Below are positions 19,846-28,359 of a stretch of 58,527 bases of DNA, piece after piece. The DNA is from Spirochaetota bacterium. GTDB lineage: Bacteria; Spirochaetota; Spirochaetia; CADAEX01. Location of the stretch: the NCBI GenBank assembly GCA_009786125.1, contig WQTU01000135.1, forward strand, positions 1 through 58,527, written 5' to 3'. Numbering within the stretch: the stretch's first letter is position 1; each line of letters opens with the position of its first letter. A program made the position numbers and the translations under genes. The notes below the pieces were generated by a model. That model was not told where the DNA came from. It saw only the letters and a list, made by a program, of their open reading frames with translations, and did not search any database.

Positions 19846-20220
19846 CTATATTGCCCCAAGAATCATAAGAGCTGTAATAAAACCAAATACTACAAGACCT
19901 TCTGCAAGCGCAATAAAAATAAGAGCATGAGTTGCAATTTCCGGTTTTTCAGCAATAGCTCCCATTGCCGCAGACCCAACCTGCCCAATAGCAATTCCAG
20001 CAGCAATAGCGCCAAAGCCAAATGCAACAGCCGCTGCTATAAGCCCAAACATTTGAACCTGGGCTTGATGTTCTGTTATGACTCTCATTTCTGCAGCAGG
20101 TGTATTGTCCTGTGCAAACACATTCACAACACTGCCCATAGCAAACATTGCCATAATAGCAAAAGTAACTACTAAACTTAGCATTACTTTTCTCTTAAAT
20201 TCCTTTGTCGGATTCATCAC
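19846..20220 (-). CDS. V-type ATP synthase subunit K (proteolipid)
   Basis: AAAVAFGFGAIAAGIAIGQVGSAAMGAIAEKPEIATHALIFIALAEGLVVFGFITALMIL. Confidence 0.95.
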   Translation of the reverse strand: MMNPTKEFKRKVMLSLVVTFAIMAMFAMGSVVNVFAQDNTPAAEMRVITEHQAQVQMFGLIAAAVAFGFGAIAAGIAIGQVGSAAMGAIAEKPEIATHALIFIALAEGLVVFGFITALMILGAI

Positions 20221-20233
20221 TTATTCTCCTCCT

Positions 20234-22264
20234 TTAGTTATTCCTTTTTAGTGAAATTGGGGCATATGCTTCTCCCGTACCACTAAAATATTTCGAAAAA
20301 AATTCATAATAATTTAATCTTACAGACTGAATGCCTGCCACGAGCCCCTTAAGTCCAATTACCACAATATTCCCAAGCACCAAAATTAGAATCGACCAAG
20401 CATTAAAGCTGCCATCCGGAGTTGTCATTCTTGCCATTTGATCAAAAGCCACCATTATGCTTACATGAGCAATGCCAAGCCCTGCAACTCGCATAAAAGA
20501 AAGCGTATTGGCAAGATAGCCTGAAAAAATCTCCAGCATCTCAACAAACCAATCCATTCCAAACTTTATTAATGCTGCAAAAGAGAATTTTGCAGCATAA
20601 CCACTCTTGCTATGTAAATAAAATTCTATTGGCGGTTTAAGCATAAAGAGCACTGCCGGAATCCCAAGAAGTATAAAAAGCAAAGTAGTGTCCGGAAGTT
20701 GGCTATAGCCCGATCCAGCAAAGTAGAAAGCTGTATAAACTCCTCCTCCATACATCCATGCGCCCAAAAGACCGCCCTTATCCAGAAAAAGCCTAAACCA
20801 GCTTTTTGTTGCTATACAGTTAATCCAATTAATAACAAGCCCTAATCCTATAACAATTATACCAAAACAGATTGTAATAAAAAGAATATCATAAACACTT
20901 TGTACAAACCCTGTGCCGGGATACCCTACAACAATGCCGTGGTAGTAAAACCATAAAGGCGGGAACCATGAATATCCAAAGTATGAACCAAAAAGAACTC
21001 CTGATATCATTGCAGCACCGCCGCACCAGATCATAAGCTGGCAAATCTTGTTTACCCCTTTATTTTCAGACTTTGCTGTAAAAACCGTTCCTATAACTCC
21101 TATGAGAACAAGAACAAACCCATGCCCAACATCCCCAAACATAAGACCAAACATTGCAAGATATGTAAGCGCAACAATCGGAGTAGGATCAACAGTTCCA
21201 TATTTAGGTATCGCATAATTTTTAACAAGCATTTCAAAAGGAGATAACAGTTTAGGATTCTCCATTTTAACAGGAATTTCCAGGTTATTATTTTCTATAT
21301 TTTTTGGCTCGCTCCACTCAAGGTAACACTTACCTTTTGTAATGGATCTTATTTCAGCATCAACAGTTTTTCTTTTAGACGCAGGAAGCCATCCGGAAAA
21401 AATCATTGTTCGTGAAGTTCTGCAGTAAAAAGATTGCATCCTGTAAAAAAGCTCATTCATTCTAAGATTTGCCCACATATCGTCAAGCTGTTGCTTTTTC
21501 AAAAAAACAAGTTCTGCTACAGACTGACTAGCTTCATCCTGCTTTGCTTTTAACTTATCTATTCTTCTATCTATTTCCGATAAAGTATTTGCATCCAACT
21601 TGTTTATACTATCTGAATACTCTATTTTTTCCCAACTGAAGCTTTGTAGAATTTTATCAACAAGAACAGAATCTCTTTTCATTGTAATCAGCAAAAATGT
21701 TAAAAATTTGCCGCCTGCACCAAGCTTGATCTCAACAGAAGGGAGAGAGTAAAGTTCAGAAACAAACTCATACTCTTTTGCAGCAGGAATCCTCCCTGTT
21801 TGCACATCCAAAAACGTATATTTTTCCGCTAAATTAATATCTCCCTTAAGGCTTGAAAAAAGCATAAGCTGACGCTTTATCTCTTCAAGCTTGTGAATTT
21901 CCTGCTGCAAGTATTTTTGATTATCTCTTATTTTTTGAAGCTCAACAGTTATTTTATCAAGAACCCGATTGCTGGCATCAACATCTATAGAAGTAAGCGT
22001 TGAAACATCAAGCTCTCTTACATCAGCAGGAAAATAATTGATGACATTAAAGACTGTTTCTATTCGCTTTCTGGTTTCCGTAATTTTACCTTGAACACTT
22101 TCCGGACAAGCATTAGTAATATAACTTTCCGCCTCTTTAGAAACATCTGTAACTTTTACAAAGTGCAGAACACCTTCCCCCAAAAGCCCTTTGGTAACCG
22201 CGTCAACATCCTCTTCGAGAATTACTGTCGTAAGACGACACATTTTTGTTGTAAACAAAATCAT
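20234..22264 (-). CDS. V-type ATP synthase subunit I
   Basis: MFGLMFGDVGHGFVLVLIG; LSFMRVAGLGIAHVSIMVAFDQM; FFSKYFSGTGEAYAPIS. Confidence 0.96.
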   Translation of the reverse strand: MILFTTKMCRLTTVILEEDVDAVTKGLLGEGVLHFVKVTDVSKEAESYITNACPESVQGKITETRKRIETVFNVINYFPADVRELDVSTLTSIDVDASNRVLDKITVELQKIRDNQKYLQQEIHKLEEIKRQLMLFSSLKGDINLAEKYTFLDVQTGRIPAAKEYEFVSELYSLPSVEIKLGAGGKFLTFLLITMKRDSVLVDKILQSFSWEKIEYSDSINKLDANTLSEIDRRIDKLKAKQDEASQSVAELVFLKKQQLDDMWANLRMNELFYRMQSFYCRTSRTMIFSGWLPASKRKTVDAEIRSITKGKCYLEWSEPKNIENNNLEIPVKMENPKLLSPFEMLVKNYAIPKYGTVDPTPIVALTYLAMFGLMFGDVGHGFVLVLIGVIGTVFTAKSENKGVNKICQLMIWCGGAAMISGVLFGSYFGYSWFPPLWFYYHGIVVGYPGTGFVQSVYDILFITICFGIIVIGLGLVINWINCIATKSWFRLFLDKGGLLGAWMYGGGVYTAFYFAGSGYSQLPDTTLLFILLGIPAVLFMLKPPIEFYLHSKSGYAAKFSFAALIKFGMDWFVEMLEIFSGYLANTLSFMRVAGLGIAHVSIMVAFDQMARMTTPDGSFNAWSILILVLGNIVVIGLKGLVAGIQSVRLNYYEFFSKYFSGTGEAYAPISLKRNN

Positions 22265-23328
22265 ATTACACTCTTAATCCTGGTTTCATCTATATCATAG
22301 CATTTCGCATTTAAAATTGTCATAACTTTACTTATTTCATTTTTCTTTAAAACAAAATACGCCATTAGAATTCCAATTGTAAAAGGATTTCCTACTTTTA
22401 TCTTTCTCACCCCATGTATAATTATTTGATCAAAAAATCGCCCTAAAAGCAAAAGCTTTGATTGCTGAGTATTTAAATTTTGCGTAATTAGTAATGGAGG
22501 AAGAAATGGAAATTTTCTGCGTATAAAATCTTTTACCAATTCAACTGGAGTTTCAGAATCAGAAACCTGTTCAAGCATTTTTCTATCAATATAATATCCA
22601 TAAGGAATTATATTTGAGACACATTGGTCCAAAGTCATTTTATAAAAGTCACGCGATCTTATAAACCAGGAAATGTTTTCTACATCAACTTCAATACCAA
22701 TTATTCGCTTAACAATGGCAAAATCTGCCTTGCTTAGCTTTATTGCTTTTTCATAAAGCTGCTGGTAAAAATATTTATCCAGCGCTAGTTCAATAGAAAA
22801 AAGATTTTCTGCTGAAGAAGAATTCTCTTTTATTATTTTTGCATACGGAGTCTTTTCAAGTATAACAGCAATAGATTCTATGTTTTCAACATTTATAATC
22901 TGATCTACATGAAGATCATAGTGAATTTTTTCCCGGTAAAGATACGGTGTATATGCAGCAATATTTCTTTTTCTGATAGTCCTGTCAAACCACAGTCTTA
23001 ATGCTGCTTTTAAGTTCTCAACTTCATATTTACGGGTTAGCCCTCTTACAAATTCAAGAACATCTCCGGAAATGTGCTTTTCAATTTCATAGTAAAGAGA
23101 GATTTCTTTTTTATAGAGTTCAAGCTCAGCAAGCTTAAGATCCCCGGTTCTAACATAAACTTCTTCAATTTTTTGAAAATGGGTATTATGAAGCAGCCTG
23201 ATTGCTTCGGGAAGAGATTTTGCTTTTGCCATATTATCAAAAACATCATCTTTTAGTATTTTACTTTTTCGCGCTCTGAGTTTAGCATTAATAAAAGCAT
23301 ATTTTTTTACTTTACCCATACCCAGCAT
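22261..23328 (-). CDS. V-type ATP synthase subunit C
   Basis: YAFINAKLRARKSKILKDDVFDNM; VRKIKVGNPFTIGILMAYFVLKKNEISKVMTILNAKCY. Confidence 0.9.
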   Translation of the reverse strand: MLGMGKVKKYAFINAKLRARKSKILKDDVFDNMAKAKSLPEAIRLLHNTHFQKIEEVYVRTGDLKLAELELYKKEISLYYEIEKHISGDVLEFVRGLTRKYEVENLKAALRLWFDRTIRKRNIAAYTPYLYREKIHYDLHVDQIINVENIESIAVILEKTPYAKIIKENSSSAENLFSIELALDKYFYQQLYEKAIKLSKADFAIVKRIIGIEVDVENISWFIRSRDFYKMTLDQCVSNIIPYGYYIDRKMLEQVSDSETPVELVKDFIRRKFPFLPPLLITQNLNTQQSKLLLLGRFFDQIIIHGVRKIKVGNPFTIGILMAYFVLKKNEISKVMTILNAKCYDIDETRIKSVI

Positions 23329-23342
23329 ACAGATTTCCTTAC

Positions 23343-23711
23343 CTATTCCCGTTCATATTCAGGCATAAGCAAAAATTCAGTAATTTGATTGGCTACCTCT
23401 TCTGTTTGAGCACAATTGTCTTCAAAAAACCTTGTATTTTCATCTTCAGCATCTTTAATAGCCTTAGCCAGACTTTCTTCTGCTTTCTGTTTCGCAACAG
23501 CAACAGAATCCCGAATTTTTATATGCGCTTCTTCTTTGGCAGAATTTACAGCCTGATTATATTCAGACTCTGCTTTTGCAACAATTTCCAGTGCTTTTTC
23601 TTTGGCATGCTGAATAATCATTTCAGCTTCCTTTTCTGCCCTAATAATTTCATCAAAAACTGTTTTTTGCATTTTTTTTCTCTGTTGGTATTTCTTACAC
23701 TCTATTCCCAA
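23343..23711 (-). CDS. V-type ATPase peripheral stalk subunit (H/G-like)
   Basis: Coiled coil RAEKEAEMIIQHAKEKALEIVAKAES; first gene of operon; start may be the internal MQKTVFDE. Confidence 0.8.
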   Translation of the reverse strand: MGIECKKYQQRKKMQKTVFDEIIRAEKEAEMIIQHAKEKALEIVAKAESEYNQAVNSAKEEAHIKIRDSVAVAKQKAEESLAKAIKDAEDENTRFFEDNCAQTEEVANQITEFLLMPEYERE

Positions 23712-23714
23712 GAG

Positions 23715-23758
23715 TAATATTAGTCAATAAACATTTTTTTTTGTAAATACTAATATTA
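23715..23758. promoter_or_regulatory. Perfect 10-bp inverted repeat in divergent V-ATPase / pyrK intergenic region
   Basis: taatattagt ... actaatatta. Confidence 0.55.
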
Positions 23759-23796
23759 TTGAAAAAAAAGCATATTTTATTTACAGTCATTATCAG

Positions 23797-24657
23797 ATGA
23801 AAAAAATCGAAACAGGGAAATTATATATACTAGAAGATATTGCAACCGACCTTGCTTATCTTAAAATCAAAATCGGAAAAAACGCACAAAATTACGTCCC
23901 AGGCAATTTTGTAACAATTCTTCCCCCGGTCTCATCCGGAAGATACTTGCGAAGACCTTTTTCTTTAGCTGGAAACTCAGACGATTCCATAGAGCTTATT
24001 ATAAAAAACATCGGTCCTGTTACAAAAAGTCTTGTTTCTCTCGCACCGGAGACCGAAGTCGAAGTGCTTGGACCCCTTGGCAACAGCTATCAGATTCCAG
24101 AAAACATAAAAAAACTCTGGATGATCGGCGGCGGCACAGGGATTGCATCGATTCTGTTCTTAAATTCCATGCGGCAGGGCAATGCAGACAAAGTTTTGTG
24201 GGCAGGCAGGACAAAAGATCAGCTTCCTTCCGCGGATTTATTTTATACTGATGGGTTAGAAAGCCGATTTTCGCACATTTTTAAGAAAAATATTGTTCTG
24301 GCAACTGATGATGGCTCTATTGGCGAAAAAGGCACAGCGCCGGAAATTCTGGAGCGCTGGCTTGGGCAGGAGAGCCCGCCGGACGCAATTGTTTCCTGCG
24401 GGCCGCACGGCATGATGCAAGCAATAAAAAAAATAGCAGATGCACGCAACATTCCTGCATGGTTTTCACTTGAGGAATTTATGGCGTGCGGCACCGGCGC
24501 TTGTGCAGGATGCGCAGTACCTTCTTCTAGCGGCGGTTATCTTAAAGCCTGCGTAGACGGACCTGTTTTTGCGGGGTCGCTGATTAAATTTGACTCTAAT
24601 CAGCAACCCCATGTTTTTTCTCGTTTTCTTGCAGAAAACTGCGAAAAAAAACATTAA
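23797..24657 (+). CDS. pyrK: Dihydroorotate dehydrogenase electron transfer subunit (PyrK-like)
   Basis: GRYLRRPFSLAG, MIGGGTGIASILFL, FMACGTGACAGCAVP...YLKACVDGPVF. Confidence 0.93.
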   Translation: MKKIETGKLYILEDIATDLAYLKIKIGKNAQNYVPGNFVTILPPVSSGRYLRRPFSLAGNSDDSIELIIKNIGPVTKSLVSLAPETEVEVLGPLGNSYQIPENIKKLWMIGGGTGIASILFLNSMRQGNADKVLWAGRTKDQLPSADLFYTDGLESRFSHIFKKNIVLATDDGSIGEKGTAPEILERWLGQESPPDAIVSCGPHGMMQAIKKIADARNIPAWFSLEEFMACGTGACAGCAVPSSSGGYLKACVDGPVFAGSLIKFDSNQQPHVFSRFLAENCEKKH

Positions 24658-24714
24658 GGTAATACGGCTTGCCCCTTCGGGATGCTTTGCAATTCTCGAT
24701 TGAATAAAGCCGTG
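24573..24714 (+). repeat. Interspersed palindromic repeat family 1, copy 2 (overlaps pyrK 3' end)
   Basis: ggggtcgctgatta-aatttgactc-taatcagcaacccc; ctcgttttcttgcagaaaactgcgaaaaa; attctcgattgaat. Confidence 0.88.
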
Positions 24715-24741
24715 ATTTATTCAAAGCAGCGAGGTAATTCT

Positions 24742-25680
24742 TTGATAAACTTAAATACAAAAATTGGCAATTTAATACTCGATAATCCATTTATAGCTGC
24801 AAGCGGTACTTGCGGGTATGGCATAGAATATGCGGACCTGATGCCTCCGGAAAAGTGGGGCGCTTTGGTTCTAAAAACAGTTACACCCAAAGAGCGAGTT
24901 GGTAACAAACCGCCAAGATGCTGCGAAACAGACTCCGGTATGCTAAATTCAATCGGGCTTGCAAACTGCGGCATAGATCAGTTTATAGAAAAAAAACTGC
25001 CGGAATTCGCTGCAAAATCTCCAACTGCAAAAGCTGTTGTCAGCATCGCAGGCGAAACCATAGAAGAATTTGTCTTTTTAGCAGAAAAACTTGCAAAGAA
25101 GGACACCACCTCCCACGGGCGCGCTGGGGTGAGCGCAATAGAACTTAATTTTTCATGCCCAAATGTCGCAAAGGGCGGCATCCACTTTGGAGCAGATACT
25201 CTCTCTGCAAAAGAAGCTGTTAAGGAGTGCAGAAAAACCACACGGCTGCCGCTTTGGGTAAAAATAAGCCCCGCGACGCCCGATCCTGTCGCTATAGCTT
25301 CGATCTGCATGGAATCAGGAGCAGATGCAATTGTTGCAACCAACACTGTGCCGGGTATGGTTATAGATATATGGAAGGAAAAACCTCTTCTTGGGAATAT
25401 TTTCGGCGGGCTGTCGGGACCTGCGATTTTTCCAATATCACTTAGGGTGGCTTATTTGATTGCAAAAGCAATTCCGGGAATTCCGCTTATTGGCTGCGGA
25501 GGCGCGGATAACGCAGAAAAGGCAATACAGTTTATTCTTGCGGGGTGCAGCGCTGTTCAAGTTGGCACTGCTGTTTTCCGCTCGCCAGATCTTCTTTACA
25601 AACTTCTGGATGAAACCCGGCTCTATATGGAAAAAAAAGGCTGCACAAAAATCAGCAGCTTCGTCGGCAAAGCTTTATAA
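24742..25680 (+). CDS. pyrD: Dihydroorotate dehydrogenase (class 1B catalytic subunit)
   Basis: LDNPFIAASGTCGYGIEYADL; IELNFSCPNV; GGLSGPAIFPISLRVAY; TTG start after GAGGT SD. Confidence 0.93.
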   Translation: MINLNTKIGNLILDNPFIAASGTCGYGIEYADLMPPEKWGALVLKTVTPKERVGNKPPRCCETDSGMLNSIGLANCGIDQFIEKKLPEFAAKSPTAKAVVSIAGETIEEFVFLAEKLAKKDTTSHGRAGVSAIELNFSCPNVAKGGIHFGADTLSAKEAVKECRKTTRLPLWVKISPATPDPVAIASICMESGADAIVATNTVPGMVIDIWKEKPLLGNIFGGLSGPAIFPISLRVAYLIAKAIPGIPLIGCGGADNAEKAIQFILAGCSAVQVGTAVFRSPDLLYKLLDETRLYMEKKGCTKISSFVGKAL

Positions 25681-25723
25681 AATTGATTATTCCAAACACG
25701 AAGAAGCAGAACTAAGCGCCCAA

Positions 25724-25905
25724 ATGGGAAAAATAGCAGATAGGTTGCGGGAAGAACGAAAAAAAAGGGAATTTCCCAAATGGATTTGTCGTTTAAGGCA
25801 GGGTTATCTCAAAATCAGGTAAATTACACAGAGGCAGGGAAAAGAATGCCCGCCTCAAGGAGCGCCAGGAAGCGCGGGAAACGGTTATTCGGCTGGTATC
25901 GCGAT
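25724..25905 (+). pseudogene. Frameshifted XRE-family HTH regulator remnant
   Basis: MGKIADRLREERKKREF (frame 2) continues as SQMDLSFKAGLSQNQVNYTEAGKRMP (frame 1) across an A8/GGGAATTTCCC tract. Confidence 0.7.
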
Positions 25906-25937
25906 TTATGTAAAAAAATTAGCAATTTTCGCTATTG

Positions 25938-26003
25938 CTTAAAAAAATCGATTAATTCCTGCGTGGTGTTCGCAATATAATCTGCGCCTGCTTGTTTAAG
26001 CCC
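25938..26003 (-). repeat. Direct repeat/duplicated HAD C-terminal segment, copy 1 (orphan tail)
   Basis: 61/66 identical to 27068..27133; encodes IGLKQAGADYIANTTQELIDFFKQ-stop. Confidence 0.88.
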
Positions 26004-26008
26004 TATTA

Positions 26009-28027
26009 TCAGGCTTCCCATAATTTTATAGTTTTATCCCATGATCCGGAAGCGATATATTTATTGTTCGGGCTGAATGCAACTGAATGAACAATATTCG
26101 TATGACTTGCAAAGATGTGAATAAGTTGACCGCTTTCAGTGTCCCATAGTTTCAAAGTTTTATCAGATGCCCCGGAAACAATACGCTTGTTGTCGGGGCT
26201 AAATGCGACTGACTTCACTATATCAGTATGGCCTTCAAAGGTGTGAATAAGCTGACCGCTTTCAACATCCCACAGTTTCAAAGTTTTATCAGCAGAGCCG
26301 GAAACGATATATTTGTTGTCTGGGCTGAATGCAACTGAATGCACATCACCTGTATGACCTTCAAAAGTGCGAATAAGCTGGCCTTTTTCAGCTTTCCATA
26401 GTTTCAAAGTTTTATCTTTTGACCCAGAAGCAATACACTTGTTGTCTGAGCTGTATGCGACTGAAAGTACAGAATCCGTATGTTTTTTGGAACCGCTTCC
26501 CATGTTGCGAATAAGCCGGCCTTTTTCAATATCCCACAGTTTAAAAACTTTGTAATTTACGCCGGCAACAATACGCTTGCTGTCCGGGCTGATTGCGATT
26601 GAAAGCACATTACATTGATGACCTATTAAAAAATCCTTAATGCCTCCAAAGGATTTGATAAAACAGCCAGTTCCAGTATCCCATAGTTGCAAATTAGCAA
26701 CAGTTGTTCCGGTTGCCCCGGAAATGATATACTTGCCGTTCGGGCTGAATGCGGCTGAACGCACAGAATCACCCGCATGATTTTCAATGGTGTAGACAAG
26801 GTTACCGCTTTTAACCTCCCATAACATTAAAGTGTTATTTTCTGATTCGTCTGTCTTTAAATTGCTTGACCCGCCGGAAATAATATATTTGCTGTTCGGG
26901 CTGAATGCAACTGACAATACTATGGAAGAATGGCCTTCAAAGGTGCGGATAAGTCGCTCGCTTGTACCCTGAATTCCTGAACGCATTAGGTTTATTCCAT
27001 GCCCTTCGTTGCCAGACTCCGGAGAAGGCACAGAAATGCTCTCTTGGTTCACACTGACATAGGGCTTCTTAAAAAAATCGATTAATTCTTGCGGGGTGCT
27101 GGCAATATAATCTGCTCCTGCTTGTTTAAGCCCAATGGCTGAGCTGTCTTTATTCGTAGAAGAATATGTAACCCCTACTGCGCAAAAATTATACTTTGAT
27201 CTTTTTGCTGCAATCATGTCATCAGGTATATCTCCAATATAATATGGCTTTTCTTTAAGCTCACCTTTGTTTTTATAATGCTCTGCAATAACATCCAACA
27301 TAAATGGGTGCGGTTTACAAAAAGATATTTTTTCCAAGGTATTTTTTTCTGCTTCTTCTGCTGCTTTCACACAGTCATCGTGAGTTAATACTTTTTTAAA
27401 AAAATCTATATTATTTTTTTTAATGGCATAAAGAGCTTCTTTTTCGGGACGGCCTGTTGCAACTGCAAGTGTGTTTTTTGCAGACAGCGAAGAAAGCTGC
27501 GCCCTGTTTATTAAAAGCTTTTCTTTTAAAATAAGCCCTTTCTCAACACAATATTGCGGTGCAATCCCATAAATTTCCGAAAAAAGCCGTTTTCCAAGAT
27601 ATATTTCCTGAAAAATCTGCTTTATAATATTGCCGGAGCCAACATCACCTTTATAGAAAAAATCAACTTCTTTAAAATTCAGTGTTCCTGCTTCTTTAAA
27701 AAGAGTTTCAAGAGGTTTGTCTTCTGATTTAAGAAAAGAAGCAAGCTTCTTAACATCCCACTTTTCCCTGTTTGTATTTTCTTTTCTGTTACTGATTTTC
27801 GAAAACATTAACGTTACTACCTTATGAGTCATATCCCAGTCATTATTAAGCCCGCCTGTTCCTTTAAGAAAAGAGAGTTCCTGTAAATTAAAAAGCGGCT
27901 GAGGCAGCAGGTTTGAATTAATACACGGCAATAAAAATATAGATGCGGTTTTTCTTATAGCCTCCTTATAGGAAGAAGAAACATCTATCAGAACCCCATC
28001 CATATCAAAAATTATAAGCTTTTTCAT
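26009..28027 (-). CDS. Chimeric protein: N-terminal HAD phosphatase + C-terminal seven-repeat WD40 propeller
   Basis: MKKLIIFDMDGVLIDVSSSYKEA...YYIGDIPDDMIAAKRS; then seven SVAFSPDNKYIVSGSADKTLKLWD-type repeats. Confidence 0.93.
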   Translation of the reverse strand: MKKLIIFDMDGVLIDVSSSYKEAIRKTASIFLLPCINSNLLPQPLFNLQELSFLKGTGGLNNDWDMTHKVVTLMFSKISNRKENTNREKWDVKKLASFLKSEDKPLETLFKEAGTLNFKEVDFFYKGDVGSGNIIKQIFQEIYLGKRLFSEIYGIAPQYCVEKGLILKEKLLINRAQLSSLSAKNTLAVATGRPEKEALYAIKKNNIDFFKKVLTHDDCVKAAEEAEKNTLEKISFCKPHPFMLDVIAEHYKNKGELKEKPYYIGDIPDDMIAAKRSKYNFCAVGVTYSSTNKDSSAIGLKQAGADYIASTPQELIDFFKKPYVSVNQESISVPSPESGNEGHGINLMRSGIQGTSERLIRTFEGHSSIVLSVAFSPNSKYIISGGSSNLKTDESENNTLMLWEVKSGNLVYTIENHAGDSVRSAAFSPNGKYIISGATGTTVANLQLWDTGTGCFIKSFGGIKDFLIGHQCNVLSIAISPDSKRIVAGVNYKVFKLWDIEKGRLIRNMGSGSKKHTDSVLSVAYSSDNKCIASGSKDKTLKLWKAEKGQLIRTFEGHTGDVHSVAFSPDNKYIVSGSADKTLKLWDVESGQLIHTFEGHTDIVKSVAFSPDNKRIVSGASDKTLKLWDTESGQLIHIFASHTNIVHSVAFSPNNKYIASGSWDKTIKLWEA
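27068..27133 (-). repeat. Direct repeat of HAD C-terminal segment, copy 2 (inside the fusion gene)
   Basis: Encodes IGLKQAGADYIASTPQELIDFFKK. Confidence 0.88.
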
Positions 28028-28056
28028 TGTTTTAACCTTTTGGCTCCCAAGCTCAT

Positions 28057-28341
28057 CTATATTTTCTTTCTTTTGATAATTTTAAAAAATCCCATTTTTC
28101 TAAAAAATACAACATATCCGCAAGTATCAGGGAAAAAATCTCCAAACAACGCTTTAAAGATTGTCATTTTTTTACATTCCGGGCACATTTCAAATCTCTT
28201 TTCGTAAAAAAAACAGAGGTTAGATTCAATATCAAGATATTCGCATGGATTATTAAAATTAATTACCCAAACTCCGTCTACAAGCTTTTTCTTAAAACAG
28301 CAGTAACCGCATTTTTGACAGAGATTTTCCCACCACTTCAT
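28057..28341 (-). CDS. YkgJ-like cysteine cluster protein
   Basis: WWENLCQKCGYCCFKKKLVDG...CEYLDIESNLCFFYEKRFEMCPECKK. Confidence 0.8.
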   Translation of the reverse strand: MKWWENLCQKCGYCCFKKKLVDGVWVINFNNPCEYLDIESNLCFFYEKRFEMCPECKKMTIFKALFGDFFPDTCGYVVFFRKMGFFKIIKRKKI

Positions 28342-28359
28342 CTGCTTACAACTTGTTGC

